Assembly: GCF_004000215.1 (NCBI RefSeq)
Contig: NZ_RBVY01000007.1
Coordinates: forward strand, 222,870-286,869
Direction: 5' to 3'
Length of the DNA stretch: 64,000 nucleotides
From: Nitratireductor alexandrii
GTDB lineage: Bacteria > Pseudomonadota > Alphaproteobacteria > Rhizobiales > Rhizobiaceae
Shown: positions 36,660 through 44,967 of the stretch, in pieces
Layout of the letters: each line of letters starts with the position of its first letter
Numbering within the stretch: position 1 is the first letter of the stretch
Program-made: the position numbers and the translations under genes
The notes under the pieces: generated by a model
What the model was told of the DNA's origin: nothing
Seen by the model: only the letters and a program-made list of their open reading frames with translations
Database searches by the model: none

Positions 36660-37874
36660 TCAGGGCATCAGCGGGGTCTGCATCATCTGCAGATGCAGGT
36701 CGTCGCCGTCATAGGGGTGGGCCTCGCAGACCGCCTCGTCGAGTTCGACGCCGAGGCCGGGCCCGGTCGGGGGAATGACGTCGCCGTCCTGCCATGCGAT
36801 TTTTTTCTTCAACAGCCGGGCGTGAAACCCGTCCCACTGCTTGAGCGATTCCAGGATCAGGAAATTGGGCAGGGTGACGGCGAGCTGGATGTTGGCCGCG
36901 CCGACGATCGGTCCGCAATAGCAGTGCGGCGCGATCTGGATATGGTAGGCCTCGGCCATCGCCGCGATCTTCTTGGTTTCCAGAATGCCGCCGGAGCGGC
37001 CGAGATCGGGCTGCAGGATGGCGGCGGCGCGGTGCTCGATCACCCGGGCGAATTCGGCCTTGGTGGTCAGCCGCTCGCCGGTCGCGACCGGAATAGAGGT
37101 GGCGCGGGCCACCTGCGCCATCACTTCGGGCATGTCGGGCGGCACCGGTTCCTCGAACCAGAGCGGGTCGTAGGGCTCGATGGCGCGCGCCAGCCGCAGC
37201 GCGCCGGCGGCGGTGAACTGGCCATGGGTGCCGAACAGGATGTCGGCCTTGCTGCCGACGGCGGCGCGGATCGCCTTCAGCATGCCGGCCGAGGTGTCGA
37301 TGTCGACGAGCCGCGGCTGGTGGCCGTCGAAGGCGGTGTAGGGGCCGGCCGGATCGAGCTTGACGGCGGTAAAACCCTGGCTGACATAGTCGGCCGCGCA
37401 TTGGGCGGCGAGATCGGGGTCGTTGTAGACGTTGCGGCCCTCGGGCGCGTCTTCCGAATGCACCGATCCTTCCTGCGGGTAGAGATAGGTGTAGGAGCGC
37501 AGGCTCTCGTGCACGCGGCCGCCCAGAAGCATGTAGACCGGCTTGCCGGCCTCCTTGCCGATAATGTCCCAGCAGGCGATCTCGAGCGCGGAAAAACAAC
37601 CCATCACCGAGACGTCCGGACGCTGGGTGAAGCCGGAGGAGTAGGCGCGGCGGAAAAACGCCTCGATGTCGTGCGGGTCGCGGCCGACCAGATAGCGCGC
37701 CGCCAGATCCTCGATCATCCGGGCGGTCACGTGCGGGCCGAAGGTGGCGTTGTAGGCCTCGCCGTAGCCGGTCACGCCGCCATCGGTCGTCAGGCGCACG
37801 AAGATGAAATATTTGCCGCCAATGCCGGGCGGCGGATTGCCGACCACCCAGGTCTTCACGTCGGTGATCTTCAT
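36660..37874 (-). CDS. Mandelate racemase/muconate lactonizing enzyme family protein
   Basis: A 404-residue enolase-superfamily enzyme. N-terminal capping domain KITDVKTWVVGNPPPGIGGK; barrel residues include the Lys in GFTAVKLDPAGPYTA, metal ligands in DILFGTHGQ, LWFEEPVPPD and VATGERLTTK, and a C-terminal base in IAPHCYCGPIVG. The pattern suggests an acid-sugar dehydratase or cycloisomerase, such as galactonate-type dehydratases, but specificity cannot be assigned. It is flanked by a hydroxyacid dehydrogenase and an alcohol dehydrogenase in the same orientation, forming a catabolic operon. No transporter is in the cluster. Confidence 0.85.
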   Translation of the reverse strand: MKITDVKTWVVGNPPPGIGGKYFIFVRLTTDGGVTGYGEAYNATFGPHVTARMIEDLAARYLVGRDPHDIEAFFRRAYSSGFTQRPDVSVMGCFSALEIACWDIIGKEAGKPVYMLLGGRVHESLRSYTYLYPQEGSVHSEDAPEGRNVYNDPDLAAQCAADYVSQGFTAVKLDPAGPYTAFDGHQPRLVDIDTSAGMLKAIRAAVGSKADILFGTHGQFTAAGALRLARAIEPYDPLWFEEPVPPDMPEVMAQVARATSIPVATGERLTTKAEFARVIEHRAAAILQPDLGRSGGILETKKIAAMAEAYHIQIAPHCYCGPIVGAANIQLAVTLPNFLILESLKQWDGFHARLLKKKIAWQDGDVIPPTGPGLGVELDEAVCEAHPYDGDDLHLQMMQTPLMP

Positions 37875-37904
37875 CGTCTGCCGCTCCTTCTCAGCCGCCG
37901 GGTG

Positions 37905-38996
37905 TCAGTCGAACACGATTACGTTGCGCAGCGCGTGGCCGGTCTTCACCGCCGCGATCGCCTGGTTGATCGCCTCCAACGGGTAGCGCGCGCTGACCAG
38001 CTCGTCGAGCTTGAGCCGGCCGCCGCGATAATGCTCGACAAGGGCGGGGATGTCGGTCGCTATGTCGGCCTCGCCCATCTTGGAACCGATGATCTTCTGG
38101 TTCCAGGCGGCAAGGGTGCCGGGATCGTAGTGGGCAAGCACGCCCGATGGCGGCATGCCGACGACGACGACCGTCCCGTTCTTGGTGATGTAGTCGAAGG
38201 CCCCGTTGAAGGCGGTCTTCTGGCCGACGGTGACGAAGACATGGTCGACGCCGCGCCCGTTGGTCAGCGCCTTGACGCGGGCCGCGGCGTCCTCGCGGGC
38301 CGGGTTGACGCCGTCGGTGGCGCCGAACCGTTTGGCCGCCTCCAGCTTGTCGTCGTGAAGGTCGATCGCCACGACTGGCGCCGCGCCGGCGATCGCCGCG
38401 CCCTGGATGCTGTTGAGCCCGACGCCGCCGCAGCCGATGACGGCGACCGCCTCGCCGGGCCCGACGCGGGCGGAATTGACCACGGCGCCGAAGCCGGTGA
38501 TCACCCCGCAGGCCAACAGCGAGGCGCTGTCGAACGGTATGTCGGCGGGGATCGCCACGAGCTGGCTTTGATGCACCACCACCTTGTCGGCGAAGGCGCC
38601 GGTGCGCAGGGCCTGCTCGTAGCGGCTTCCGTCGGCGCCCGTAAGCGCGCCCTCGCGGTCGAGCGCGAACACCTCCTCGCACATCACCCGGCTTTGCCGG
38701 CGGCAATAATGACACGCGCCGCAGGAGCGGATCAGGGTGACGACGACATGGTCGCCGGGCGCGAGGCCGGTCACGCCCGCCCCGGTCGCGGCCACCACGC
38801 CGGCCGCCTCGTGGCCGTAGACCGCCGGCAGCGTCCCGCCCCAGGCGCCGTCGGCATAGGAAATGTCGGAATGGCAGATGGCGCAGGCCTTGACGTCGAC
38901 CAGCACCTCGCCCGGGCCGGGGTCGGCGAGCGTGATCTCCTCGATCGCCAGCTCTTGTCCAAAGGCGTGGCACACGGCGGCGCGGGCTTTCGGCAT
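37905..38996 (-). CDS. Zinc-dependent alcohol dehydrogenase (class III-like MDR)
   Basis: A 363-residue medium-chain dehydrogenase. Catalytic zinc ligands lie in ACAICHSD (Cys), YGHEAAG (His) and LLACGVITG (Cys). Structural zinc Cys residues follow the CxxCxxCx7C spacing in CGACHYCRRQSRVMC. The coenzyme motif is VAVIGCGGVGLN. The arrangement resembles formaldehyde- or aryl-alcohol-type dehydrogenases, but no glutathione specificity is claimed. The ATG at 38996 gives the family-typical N-terminus; the frame upstream to 39410 is not coding. It is probably the first gene of the catabolic unit. Confidence 0.88.
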   Translation of the reverse strand: MPKARAAVCHAFGQELAIEEITLADPGPGEVLVDVKACAICHSDISYADGAWGGTLPAVYGHEAAGVVAATGAGVTGLAPGDHVVVTLIRSCGACHYCRRQSRVMCEEVFALDREGALTGADGSRYEQALRTGAFADKVVVHQSQLVAIPADIPFDSASLLACGVITGFGAVVNSARVGPGEAVAVIGCGGVGLNSIQGAAIAGAAPVVAIDLHDDKLEAAKRFGATDGVNPAREDAAARVKALTNGRGVDHVFVTVGQKTAFNGAFDYITKNGTVVVVGMPPSGVLAHYDPGTLAAWNQKIIGSKMGEADIATDIPALVEHYRGGRLKLDELVSARYPLEAINQAIAAVKTGHALRNVIVFD

Positions 38997-39192
38997 CGGG
39001 TTTCGGCCTTTCTGGCGATTTCGTGCGGCCAAGACTAGGCGAGGGGCGCGACGATTGCGCGCCGCCAGGGCGACATGGCAGGTCGGGATTTTCGTAGCCG
39101 CACGGGTCTGTCCAGGTGCCGGCCGTCGTTGACGCCGGACAGTCCCGCCGCTACCAGCGGGGTTTGCGCGACACGATCTTGAAAGGCGAACC

Positions 39193-39585
39193 ATGGGCGA
39201 AAACCGGATCCCGCCATGCGGCGAGCTGACCTTGCGCACGCTGGCCATGCCCGGCGACGCCAACGCCGCCGGCGATATTTTCGGCGGCTGGGTGATGGCG
39301 CAGATGGATCTCGCCTGCGGCATCCGCGCGGCAGAGCGCGCCAGGGGGCGCGTGGTGACGGCCGCGGTCAAGGAGATGTCGTTCGCCAAGCCGATGAAGA
39401 TCGGCGACACGCTGTGCGTCTATACCGAGATCACCCGCGTCGGCCGCACCTCCATGGTGCTCAAGGTCGAGGCCTGGGCGCAGCGCTACCTGTCCGACCT
39501 GATGGAAAAGGTGACCGACGCCGATTTCATCATGGTGGCGCTCGACAAAGACGGCAAGCCGAGCCCGGTGCCGGCAGACGGCTGA
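39193..39585 (+). CDS. Acyl-CoA thioesterase (YciA-like hotdog fold)
   Basis: A 130-residue hotdog-fold enzyme that hydrolyses acyl-CoA. The signature is DANAAGDIFGGWVMAQMDLA (about 22-41), with the catalytic Asp in the GGWVMAQMD helix. VTAAVKEMSFAKPMKIGDTL and DADFIMVALDKDGKP complete the fold. Length is normal for YciA proteins. It stands alone and convergent with the extensin-family gene. Confidence 0.9.
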   Translation: MGENRIPPCGELTLRTLAMPGDANAAGDIFGGWVMAQMDLACGIRAAERARGRVVTAAVKEMSFAKPMKIGDTLCVYTEITRVGRTSMVLKVEAWAQRYLSDLMEKVTDADFIMVALDKDGKPSPVPADG

Positions 39586-39599
39586 CGGCGCGGCCGGGC

Positions 39600-40412
39600 C
39601 TATTTGCAGGCGCGGTAGCCGTTGCGGCGCGGCTTGATGTCGAAGTGGAAATGGTCGGCGTGGTCGCGGTCGTAGCCGGGCCCGAGCACGGTGGTGAAAT
39701 AGCCGCAGGCGTCCGAGCGCACGGTGTTCAGGAGCCCGCGCTCGCGGAAGGAGAACCAGCCCGGCTTGCGCACGTCGATCTTCTTGCCGTTCTTCAGGTC
39801 GATCTGCATGACGTCGAGCGCGTTGCCGCGCGAATGTTCCGACATCTTGGCGCTGCCGTTGATGCGCCGGCACGAATAGCTCGAGCCCTGGTGAATGGTG
39901 CGGATGCCCGACATGTAGCGCCAGCGCGCGGCCGGGGCGAGTTCGTCCTTGGTCCAGCGGGCGAAAGCGAGCGCCATCTGGCAGTTGAGCGTGGCGGCCG
40001 GCTTCAGCGCGATGTTTCCCGAAAAGCCGGAGATTTCGACCGGATGGTCGATGCGGCACGACGCGCTGTCGTGGATCGGCGCGATGTCGCGATAGGTAAC
40101 GCCGAGCCGTTTCAGCGCGGATCGGCACTGGCGTTCCTCGGCAGATAGCGTCTGGAATGGCGAGGCCGGGCTGTTTAGGCGCGGGAAACCGGCCATGAAC
40201 GGGTTGGACGGCACCAGGCGCGCCAGTCCGCGCGCCGGCACGGCGCTGGTCCTGGCGCCGACATCGACGTCCGGCCGCATCACCTCGGAGACGGAGCAGG
40301 CCGATAGCGCCAGCATCCCGACGGCAAGCACGGCGACCGGTGCGGCGGTTAGGCGGCGCGACCGGCGCGGAGCCGGCCGTGGAGAGCGGCGGAACGATAG
40401 ACGCATGAACAT
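39600..40412 (-). CDS. Extensin-family protein, lipoprotein (paralog 1)
   Basis: 270 residues. The basic N-terminus is followed by VAVLAVGMLALSACSVSEV, with a lipobox LSAC, so it is probably an envelope lipoprotein. The extensin-like C-terminal domain (about 100-270) has CRSALKRLGVTYRDIAPIHD, CRIDHPVEISGF, SYSCRRINGSAKMSEHSRGN and DHADHFHFDIKPRRNGYRAC. The His residues (SEHSRGNALDV, HADHFHFD) resemble the zinc-binding D-Ala-D-Ala peptidase fold, so a peptidoglycan-related role is possible. An internal ATG at 40406 is an alternative start. Confidence 0.85.
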   Translation of the reverse strand: MFMRLSFRRSPRPAPRRSRRLTAAPVAVLAVGMLALSACSVSEVMRPDVDVGARTSAVPARGLARLVPSNPFMAGFPRLNSPASPFQTLSAEERQCRSALKRLGVTYRDIAPIHDSASCRIDHPVEISGFSGNIALKPAATLNCQMALAFARWTKDELAPAARWRYMSGIRTIHQGSSYSCRRINGSAKMSEHSRGNALDVMQIDLKNGKKIDVRKPGWFSFRERGLLNTVRSDACGYFTTVLGPGYDRDHADHFHFDIKPRRNGYRACK

Positions 40413-40503
40413 TTTCCCGTCCGTTTCACGCCAAATTAGCGGCGAAGCGTAAAGGAAAGTTCAGCGCCGGCATTTACGATTTGGGCCAAATCCGGGCGAG
40501 CCG

Positions 40504-40554
40504 CCCCGGTTCACTGGCAGTCCGGGCTCACTGGCGACCCGGGCTTACTGGCAA
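40504..40554. repeat. Three tandem 17-bp repeats at the stop codon of the second extensin gene
   Basis: Three 17-bp units (40504-40520, 40521-40537, 40538-40554) share the core CCGG(t/c)TCACTGGC. The third unit contains the last two codons and the stop of the extensin gene on the minus strand; the other two are downstream near-copies, each with a TGA where the stop is. This looks like slipped duplication of a gene end. Confidence 0.8.
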
Positions 40555-41306
40555 AAAGTCGCCCCGCCGCGCCGTTCGGCCAGGTCGAAATGGAAATGGG
40601 TGGCATGGTCGGCATCCGCGCCCGGACCGAGCACGGTCTTGAACGGTCCGCAGGCGCGGTCGCGCACGCCACGCAGAAACTGGCGCTCTCCATCCCCGGC
40701 AGGCTTGCCGACCTCGATGCGGGTGCCGTCGGCCAGTTCGAAGGCCGACAGGTCGATTGCGTTGCCGAACGCGTGTTCGGAGAGTTTCGCCGAGCCGTTG
40801 CGCGGCCGGCACACGTAACCCGATACCTGATGCAGCGCGGCGAGCGGCTGCGCGAAGCGGCGCGCGGCGACCGGCGCGGCCACGTCGCGCACGAAACGGG
40901 CGGCGGTTTCGGCGATGGCGCAATTCAACAGCGCCGGCGGACGCAGGCCGACCTGCGGGGAAAGCGTTCGCACCAGCACGGGATGATCGATGCGGCAGCC
41001 CGCCGGATCGCGCACCGGCGCGGCGTCTCGAAACGAGACGCCGAGCGTGCGCAGGCGCTTGCGGCAGTCCCGTTCGGTCGCGTCCGCCTCGGCCGGCGGC
41101 GGGGCCGGTTGCGCGTCGTCGCCGGTCGCGCGGCGTGGTGCCGGCGCGGGAATGGGCGCAGCCGTCCGCGTTTCCGGGACCGGCCGCAATGCGGGCGCGG
41201 GCGCGGTTTCCGGCAGCGGGGCGGCGGCGATCCCGCTTGCCGATGCTGCGCTCAAGATAAAAGCCAAAACAAAAACTTGCCCTGGTTTGGTGACGCGGTG
41301 ATTCAT
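40545..41306 (-). CDS. Extensin-family exported protein (paralog 2)
   Basis: 253 residues from the ATG at 41306. Signal peptide MNHRVTKPGQVFVLAFILSAASASGIAAA, then a Pro/Ala-rich linker (about 28-80), then the extensin-like domain: CRKRLRTLGVSFRDAAPVRD, CRIDHPVLVRTLS, GYVCRPRNGSAKLSEHAFGN, DHATHFHFDLAERRGG and the terminal FCQ. The paired Cys and His positions match paralog 1, which lies 132 nt downstream, so this is an old tandem duplication. A longer frame from 41372 lacks a sensible start. Confidence 0.85.
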   Translation of the reverse strand: MNHRVTKPGQVFVLAFILSAASASGIAAAPLPETAPAPALRPVPETRTAAPIPAPAPRRATGDDAQPAPPPAEADATERDCRKRLRTLGVSFRDAAPVRDPAGCRIDHPVLVRTLSPQVGLRPPALLNCAIAETAARFVRDVAAPVAARRFAQPLAALHQVSGYVCRPRNGSAKLSEHAFGNAIDLSAFELADGTRIEVGKPAGDGERQFLRGVRDRACGPFKTVLGPGADADHATHFHFDLAERRGGATFCQ

Positions 41307-41390
41307 CGGGTTGTGGTTGTGAGTCAACGTGTTTTCGAACCGGTTCAACGTTCCTGTCGCCGTGCCATACACAGCGGTGGCGACCGTGGC

Positions 41391-41407
41391 GTGACCGGTT
41401 CGGTCAC
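41391..41407. promoter_or_regulatory. 17-bp dyad upstream of the second extensin gene
   Basis: Perfect inverted repeat GTGACCG (41391-41397) and CGGTCAC (41401-41407) with centre GTT. It lies about 85 nt upstream of the extensin start and could be an operator. No regulator is identified. Confidence 0.35.
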
Positions 41408-41478
41408 ATCGCGTTTCGTTGATGAAACATAGGCTCTGGAGCCCGGATGGGCGGCCTCAAGGCGCACCGCCTAAGCCG

Positions 41479-41904
41479 TCACGCGCCGATCGCTTCCAGG
41501 CCTTCCTCCAGCCAATCGCCCAGCATCGGCATGCCGAGCAGATATTTGGCGGTGCGGCGGCGGCCGCGCTGGCGCGCCTCGGCGACGGCTGCGTCCCATT
41601 CCGATGCCTCGTAGTCGCCGCGGCCGATCCAGGCGAGGGCGACGAGTTCGGCCGCCTCGTCGACGTTCAGGTCGCCGATCAGGGCGCGCAGCTCCTTCTC
41701 GGTCAGGTTTTCGGATTCTTCCTCGGCGAGCCCGTCGTGATGATGGCCGTCGCGCATGTCGCCGTCGAACTCGATCTCGTGTTCGGCGCCGTCATTGTAA
41801 TCGTCGTTGAGCGCGGCGCTGATCGCCTTCGCCTTGAGGATGAAGACGCGCACCGTGTCAGGGTCGATGGTCAGATCCCAGTCGTGTTCGATCGGTTTGT
41901 GCAC
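41479..41904 (-). CDS. DUF3775 domain-containing protein
   Basis: A 141-residue acidic cytoplasmic protein. The conserved block begins LTIDPDTVRVFILKAKAISA and ends RGRRRTAKYLLGMPMLGDWL, with an Asp/His-rich middle (DGDMRDGHHHDGLAEEESEN). DUF3775 is a small family common in Rhizobiales and of unknown function. I favour the GTG at 41904, preceded by GGAG, over an in-frame ATG at 41946. It lies downstream of the EamA transporter gene in the same orientation. Confidence 0.8.
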   Translation of the reverse strand: MHKPIEHDWDLTIDPDTVRVFILKAKAISAALNDDYNDGAEHEIEFDGDMRDGHHHDGLAEEESENLTEKELRALIGDLNVDEAAELVALAWIGRGDYEASEWDAAVAEARQRGRRRTAKYLLGMPMLGDWLEEGLEAIGA

Positions 41905-41976
41905 CGTGCCGCTCCATGCGCGCCCGTCGTCGCATAATGAATTCAACGCCGGGCCGATGCAAATGAAGTCGGCGGT

Positions 41977-42867
41977 TCAGGCCGGGCCGCGCCGGCGCAG
42001 TAGAAGCGGCGGCAGGATTTCGACGGCGAGGATGGCGAAAAAGATCAGCGCGCACCCGACGAGCCCGGCGGCCGGCAGCCGTTCGCCGAGGAAGATCGCG
42101 CCGAACAGGGCGGCGAAGACGGATTCCGACGACAGGAAGATCGCGGCCTGCGAGGCGGTGGTGTAGCGCTGGCCGACCGCCTGCAGCGTAAAGGCGATGC
42201 CGCCGGAGAAAATGCCGGCATAGAGGATTTCGGGCGCGGCGGCGACGATGCCGGAAAGCCGGATCGGTTCCAGCGCCAGCGCGGTGGCGAGCCCCAGCCC
42301 GGCGCAGACCGCGAACTGGGTGACCGCCAGCGTGATCGGCCGTCCGCTGCCGGCGGCGTGGCGGGCGATGAAGATCATCTGCAGGGCCCAGAACAGCGCG
42401 CACAAAATAGTCAGCCAGTCGCCGACGGTCAGTCCGGCGAGTGCGCCGCCCGACAAAAGCCAGATGCCGGCGAGCGCGGCGAAGGCGGCGGGCCACACCA
42501 CCGGATGCGGCCATTGCCGGTAGAGGACAACGACCAGAAACGGCACCATCACGACATAGAGCCCGGTCAGAAAGCCGGAATTGGTGACGGTCGTGGTCAG
42601 CAGGCCGGCCTGCTGGGAGGCCATGCCGCCGAACAGCAGGATGCCGATCAGGCCGAAGGCGCGCCAGTCGGCCGGCGCCAGCGCGGTTTCGGCCGCCGCC
42701 CGCTCTCTGAGCGCGAAGGGCAGCATGGCGAGGGTGGCGACCAGGAAGCGCAGGCCGACGAACAGGAACGGGCCGAGCGCGTCCATGGCGGTCGACTGGG
42801 CGACGAAACCCATGCCCCACAGCGCGCCGGCAAGCAGAAGGACCAGATTGGCGACGGAGCGGGACAT
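41977..42867 (-). CDS. DMT family (EamA) transporter
   Basis: A 296-residue inner-membrane protein with about ten hydrophobic helices and two EamA repeats: VLLLAGALWGMGFVAQSTAM at the start, and YAGIFSGGIAFTLQAVGQRY with FLSSESVFAALFGAIFLGER in the second half. Members export amino acids or other small metabolites; the substrate is unknown. The convergence of its 3' end with DUF3775 suggests a two-gene transcript. Confidence 0.88.
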   Translation of the reverse strand: MSRSVANLVLLLAGALWGMGFVAQSTAMDALGPFLFVGLRFLVATLAMLPFALRERAAAETALAPADWRAFGLIGILLFGGMASQQAGLLTTTVTNSGFLTGLYVVMVPFLVVVLYRQWPHPVVWPAAFAALAGIWLLSGGALAGLTVGDWLTILCALFWALQMIFIARHAAGSGRPITLAVTQFAVCAGLGLATALALEPIRLSGIVAAAPEILYAGIFSGGIAFTLQAVGQRYTTASQAAIFLSSESVFAALFGAIFLGERLPAAGLVGCALIFFAILAVEILPPLLLRRRGPA

Positions 42868-43069
42868 AAAAAACCGTTTCGGGAGCGACGATGCTTTGGT
42901 TTAGCAAGCCGAAACGGTGCGGCAAAGCCCGGAAAGGCCGCATGCGCCAACGCCTCGTCACGGCAATGTGAGGAGGGCACGGCGTGTTTCGGTCTTATTG
43001 TTCTTCATGAAGGAACAAACCAGTCGACCGCCCGCGCCGTATTCGGGAACGGTCATGCAGGAGGAGCCT

Positions 43070-43609
43070 ATGCCGAGATATCTGACGAGCCTTGCCGCCG
43101 CGTTGATGGTCGGGTTGCCGCTTTCGGGCGGTGCCGCGCTGGCCGCCGGCGGCGGCGGCGGTGGTGGCAGCGACACGATGGACTGCCCGGCCGGCCAGGT
43201 CTACGACAAGTCGACCAAGAAATGCGTCGCGAAATCGAGCGCGCTCGAGACCGAGACGCTGTTTGAGGCCGGGCGCGCGCTCGCCTATGCCGGCCAGTAT
43301 GACGAGGCGATCTCCGTCCTGCGGCTCGCCGAGGGACGCAAGCAGCCGGGCATCTACAACATGCTCGGTTATGCGCACCGCAAAAAGGGCAGGCTGCTGG
43401 TCGCGCTCGGTTATTACGAGGAGGCGCTGCGGCTCGATCCCGACCACGTCTTGACGCGCGAATATCTCGGCGAGGCGCATCTGCAGATGGGCGACGTCGC
43501 CGCGGCGCGGGAGCAATTGGACGAGATCGCCAGACGCTGCGGCACGGGCTGTCCCGAATATGCCGAACTCGACCGGCATATTGCCGCCTACGAGCGCGAC
43601 AACGGCTGA
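43070..43609 (+). CDS. Exported tetratricopeptide repeat protein
   Basis: 179 residues with a signal peptide (MPRYLTSLAAALMVGLPLSG to ALAA), a glycine run, a short Cys-containing segment MDCPAGQVYDKSTKKCV, and two or three TPR units (about 60-165: LFEAGRALAYAGQYDEAISV, YNMLGYAHRKKGRLLVALGY, TREYLGEAHLQMGDVAAARE). It is probably periplasmic and mediates protein interactions; partners are unknown. GGAGGAG lies just before the ATG at 43070 and decides the start. Confidence 0.85.
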   Translation: MPRYLTSLAAALMVGLPLSGGAALAAGGGGGGGSDTMDCPAGQVYDKSTKKCVAKSSALETETLFEAGRALAYAGQYDEAISVLRLAEGRKQPGIYNMLGYAHRKKGRLLVALGYYEEALRLDPDHVLTREYLGEAHLQMGDVAAAREQLDEIARRCGTGCPEYAELDRHIAAYERDNG

Positions 43610-43624
43610 CGGGCGGCAATCGCC

Positions 43625-43664
43625 GAAAAAAGGGCGCGACTCGCCGAGTCGTGCCCTCTTTTTT
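43625..43664. terminator. Bidirectional Rho-independent terminator
   Basis: GGGCGCGACTC (43632-43642) pairs with GAGTCGTGCCC (43646-43656) with one mismatch. The hairpin is preceded by six A residues and followed by TCTTTTTT. It serves both the TPR gene and the convergent sugar dehydrogenase gene. Confidence 0.88.
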
Positions 43665-43684
43665 GCGAAGCGGAGCGGTCCGCG

Positions 43685-44830
43685 TCAGTCGCCGCGCGAC
43701 AGGCGCACGATCGCCCCGTCGCTGTCGTCGGTGATCAGCCACACCGACCCGTCGGGCGCGACGTCGACGTCGCGGATGCGGCCGAACGCGCCTTCGAACA
43801 TGCGCTCCTCGCCGGTGACGTTTCCTTGCGCATCGCGCTTGATGCGGCTCACCAGCGCGAATTTAAGCGCGCCGGCCAGAAGATCGCCCTTCCAGGCCGG
43901 GAACATGTCCCCGTCATAGACGTCGAGCCCCGACGGCGCGATCGAGGGATCCCAGTAATAGACCGGCTGCTCGTACCCCTCGGCGTCGGTGCCGACGCCG
44001 ATCTGGTCGCCCGAATAATGGCGGCCGTAGGAAATCACCGGCCAGCCATAGTTCCGCCCGGCCTCGGGCCTGTTCAACTCGTCGCCGCCGCGCGCGCCGT
44101 GTTCGATCGTCCACAGCGCCCCGGTCACCGGGTCCCAGACGGCGCCTTGCGGGTTGCGATGGCCCTTGGACCAGATTTCCGGGCGGTGGCCGGGCGTGTC
44201 GGCGTAGGGATTGTCGGCGGGCACCGAACCGTCGCGATTGAGGCGCAGGACGGCGCCGGCATGGTCGTCCATGTCCTGGGCGCGCCGGCCGTCGCCGCGG
44301 TCGCCGGTGGTCACGAACAGCGTGCCGTCGGGATTGAAGACGATGCGCGAGCCGAAATGCTGGCCGGCGGCGGTTTTCCTGGCCATCGAAAACAAGGTCT
44401 CGACCTCGGCGAGCCTGGCGGCTGCGTCGCCGCGCACCAGCCGCGCGCGCGCCAGCGCGGTGCCGGCGCCCTCGCTGCCCGGCTCCGAATAGGTGAAATA
44501 GATCAGCTCGGTGCTGTCGAAATCGGGCGCGACGGCAACGTCGAGCAGGCCGCCCTGGCCGCGCGCGGCGACCGGCGGCAGGTCCTCGATCGGGGGCGAC
44601 AGCCTTCCTTGCGAGAAGATGCGCATGGTTCCCGGCCGCTCGGTGATGAGCGCGTCGCCGTTCGGCAGGAAATCCAGGCCCCAAGGGTGGTCGAGACCGT
44701 CGGCCAGGATGTCGGCCTGGATCACCGCCTCCTCGGTCTCGAAACTCTGCGCGGATGCGGTGCGGGCGATCGTCAGCGCCGCCGACAGGCCGATGGTCAG
44801 GCTCGCTATGGCCAGGGTCAGTCTGTTCAC
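43685..44830 (-). CDS. PQQ-dependent sugar dehydrogenase family protein (soluble aldose dehydrogenase type)
   Basis: 381 residues from a GTG at 44830, preceded by GAGGGGACC, with a signal peptide (LTLAIASLTIGLSAALTIAR to ASAQ). The six-bladed propeller includes DHPWGLDFLPNGDALITERP, GSRIVFNPDGTLFVTTGDRG, KGHRNPQGAVWDP, IEHGARGGDELNRPEAGRNY and RIRDVDVAPDGSVWLITDDS. E. coli YliI/Asd is a described member that oxidises aldoses with PQQ in the periplasm. PQQ synthesis genes are not in the window. Confidence 0.88.
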   Translation of the reverse strand: MNRLTLAIASLTIGLSAALTIARTASAQSFETEEAVIQADILADGLDHPWGLDFLPNGDALITERPGTMRIFSQGRLSPPIEDLPPVAARGQGGLLDVAVAPDFDSTELIYFTYSEPGSEGAGTALARARLVRGDAAARLAEVETLFSMARKTAAGQHFGSRIVFNPDGTLFVTTGDRGDGRRAQDMDDHAGAVLRLNRDGSVPADNPYADTPGHRPEIWSKGHRNPQGAVWDPVTGALWTIEHGARGGDELNRPEAGRNYGWPVISYGRHYSGDQIGVGTDAEGYEQPVYYWDPSIAPSGLDVYDGDMFPAWKGDLLAGALKFALVSRIKRDAQGNVTGEERMFEGAFGRIRDVDVAPDGSVWLITDDSDGAIVRLSRGD

Positions 44831-44967
44831 GGTCCCCTCCGGTACGGTTTGGTCCTGCAGTCGAGGTAGTGGCGTTTGCCTGCTTTGCAAGCATTCGCCG
44901 CCGTGACAGCGGCCAAAAGCGATGTATCCTGTTCACAAGCGGTTGAACACGAATCACGAGGCACGGC

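Noticed and set aside
36639..39038. A 799-residue plus-strand frame across the catabolic genes
   Set aside because: It covers three genes with clear motifs on the minus strand and their intergenic gaps; shadow ORF.
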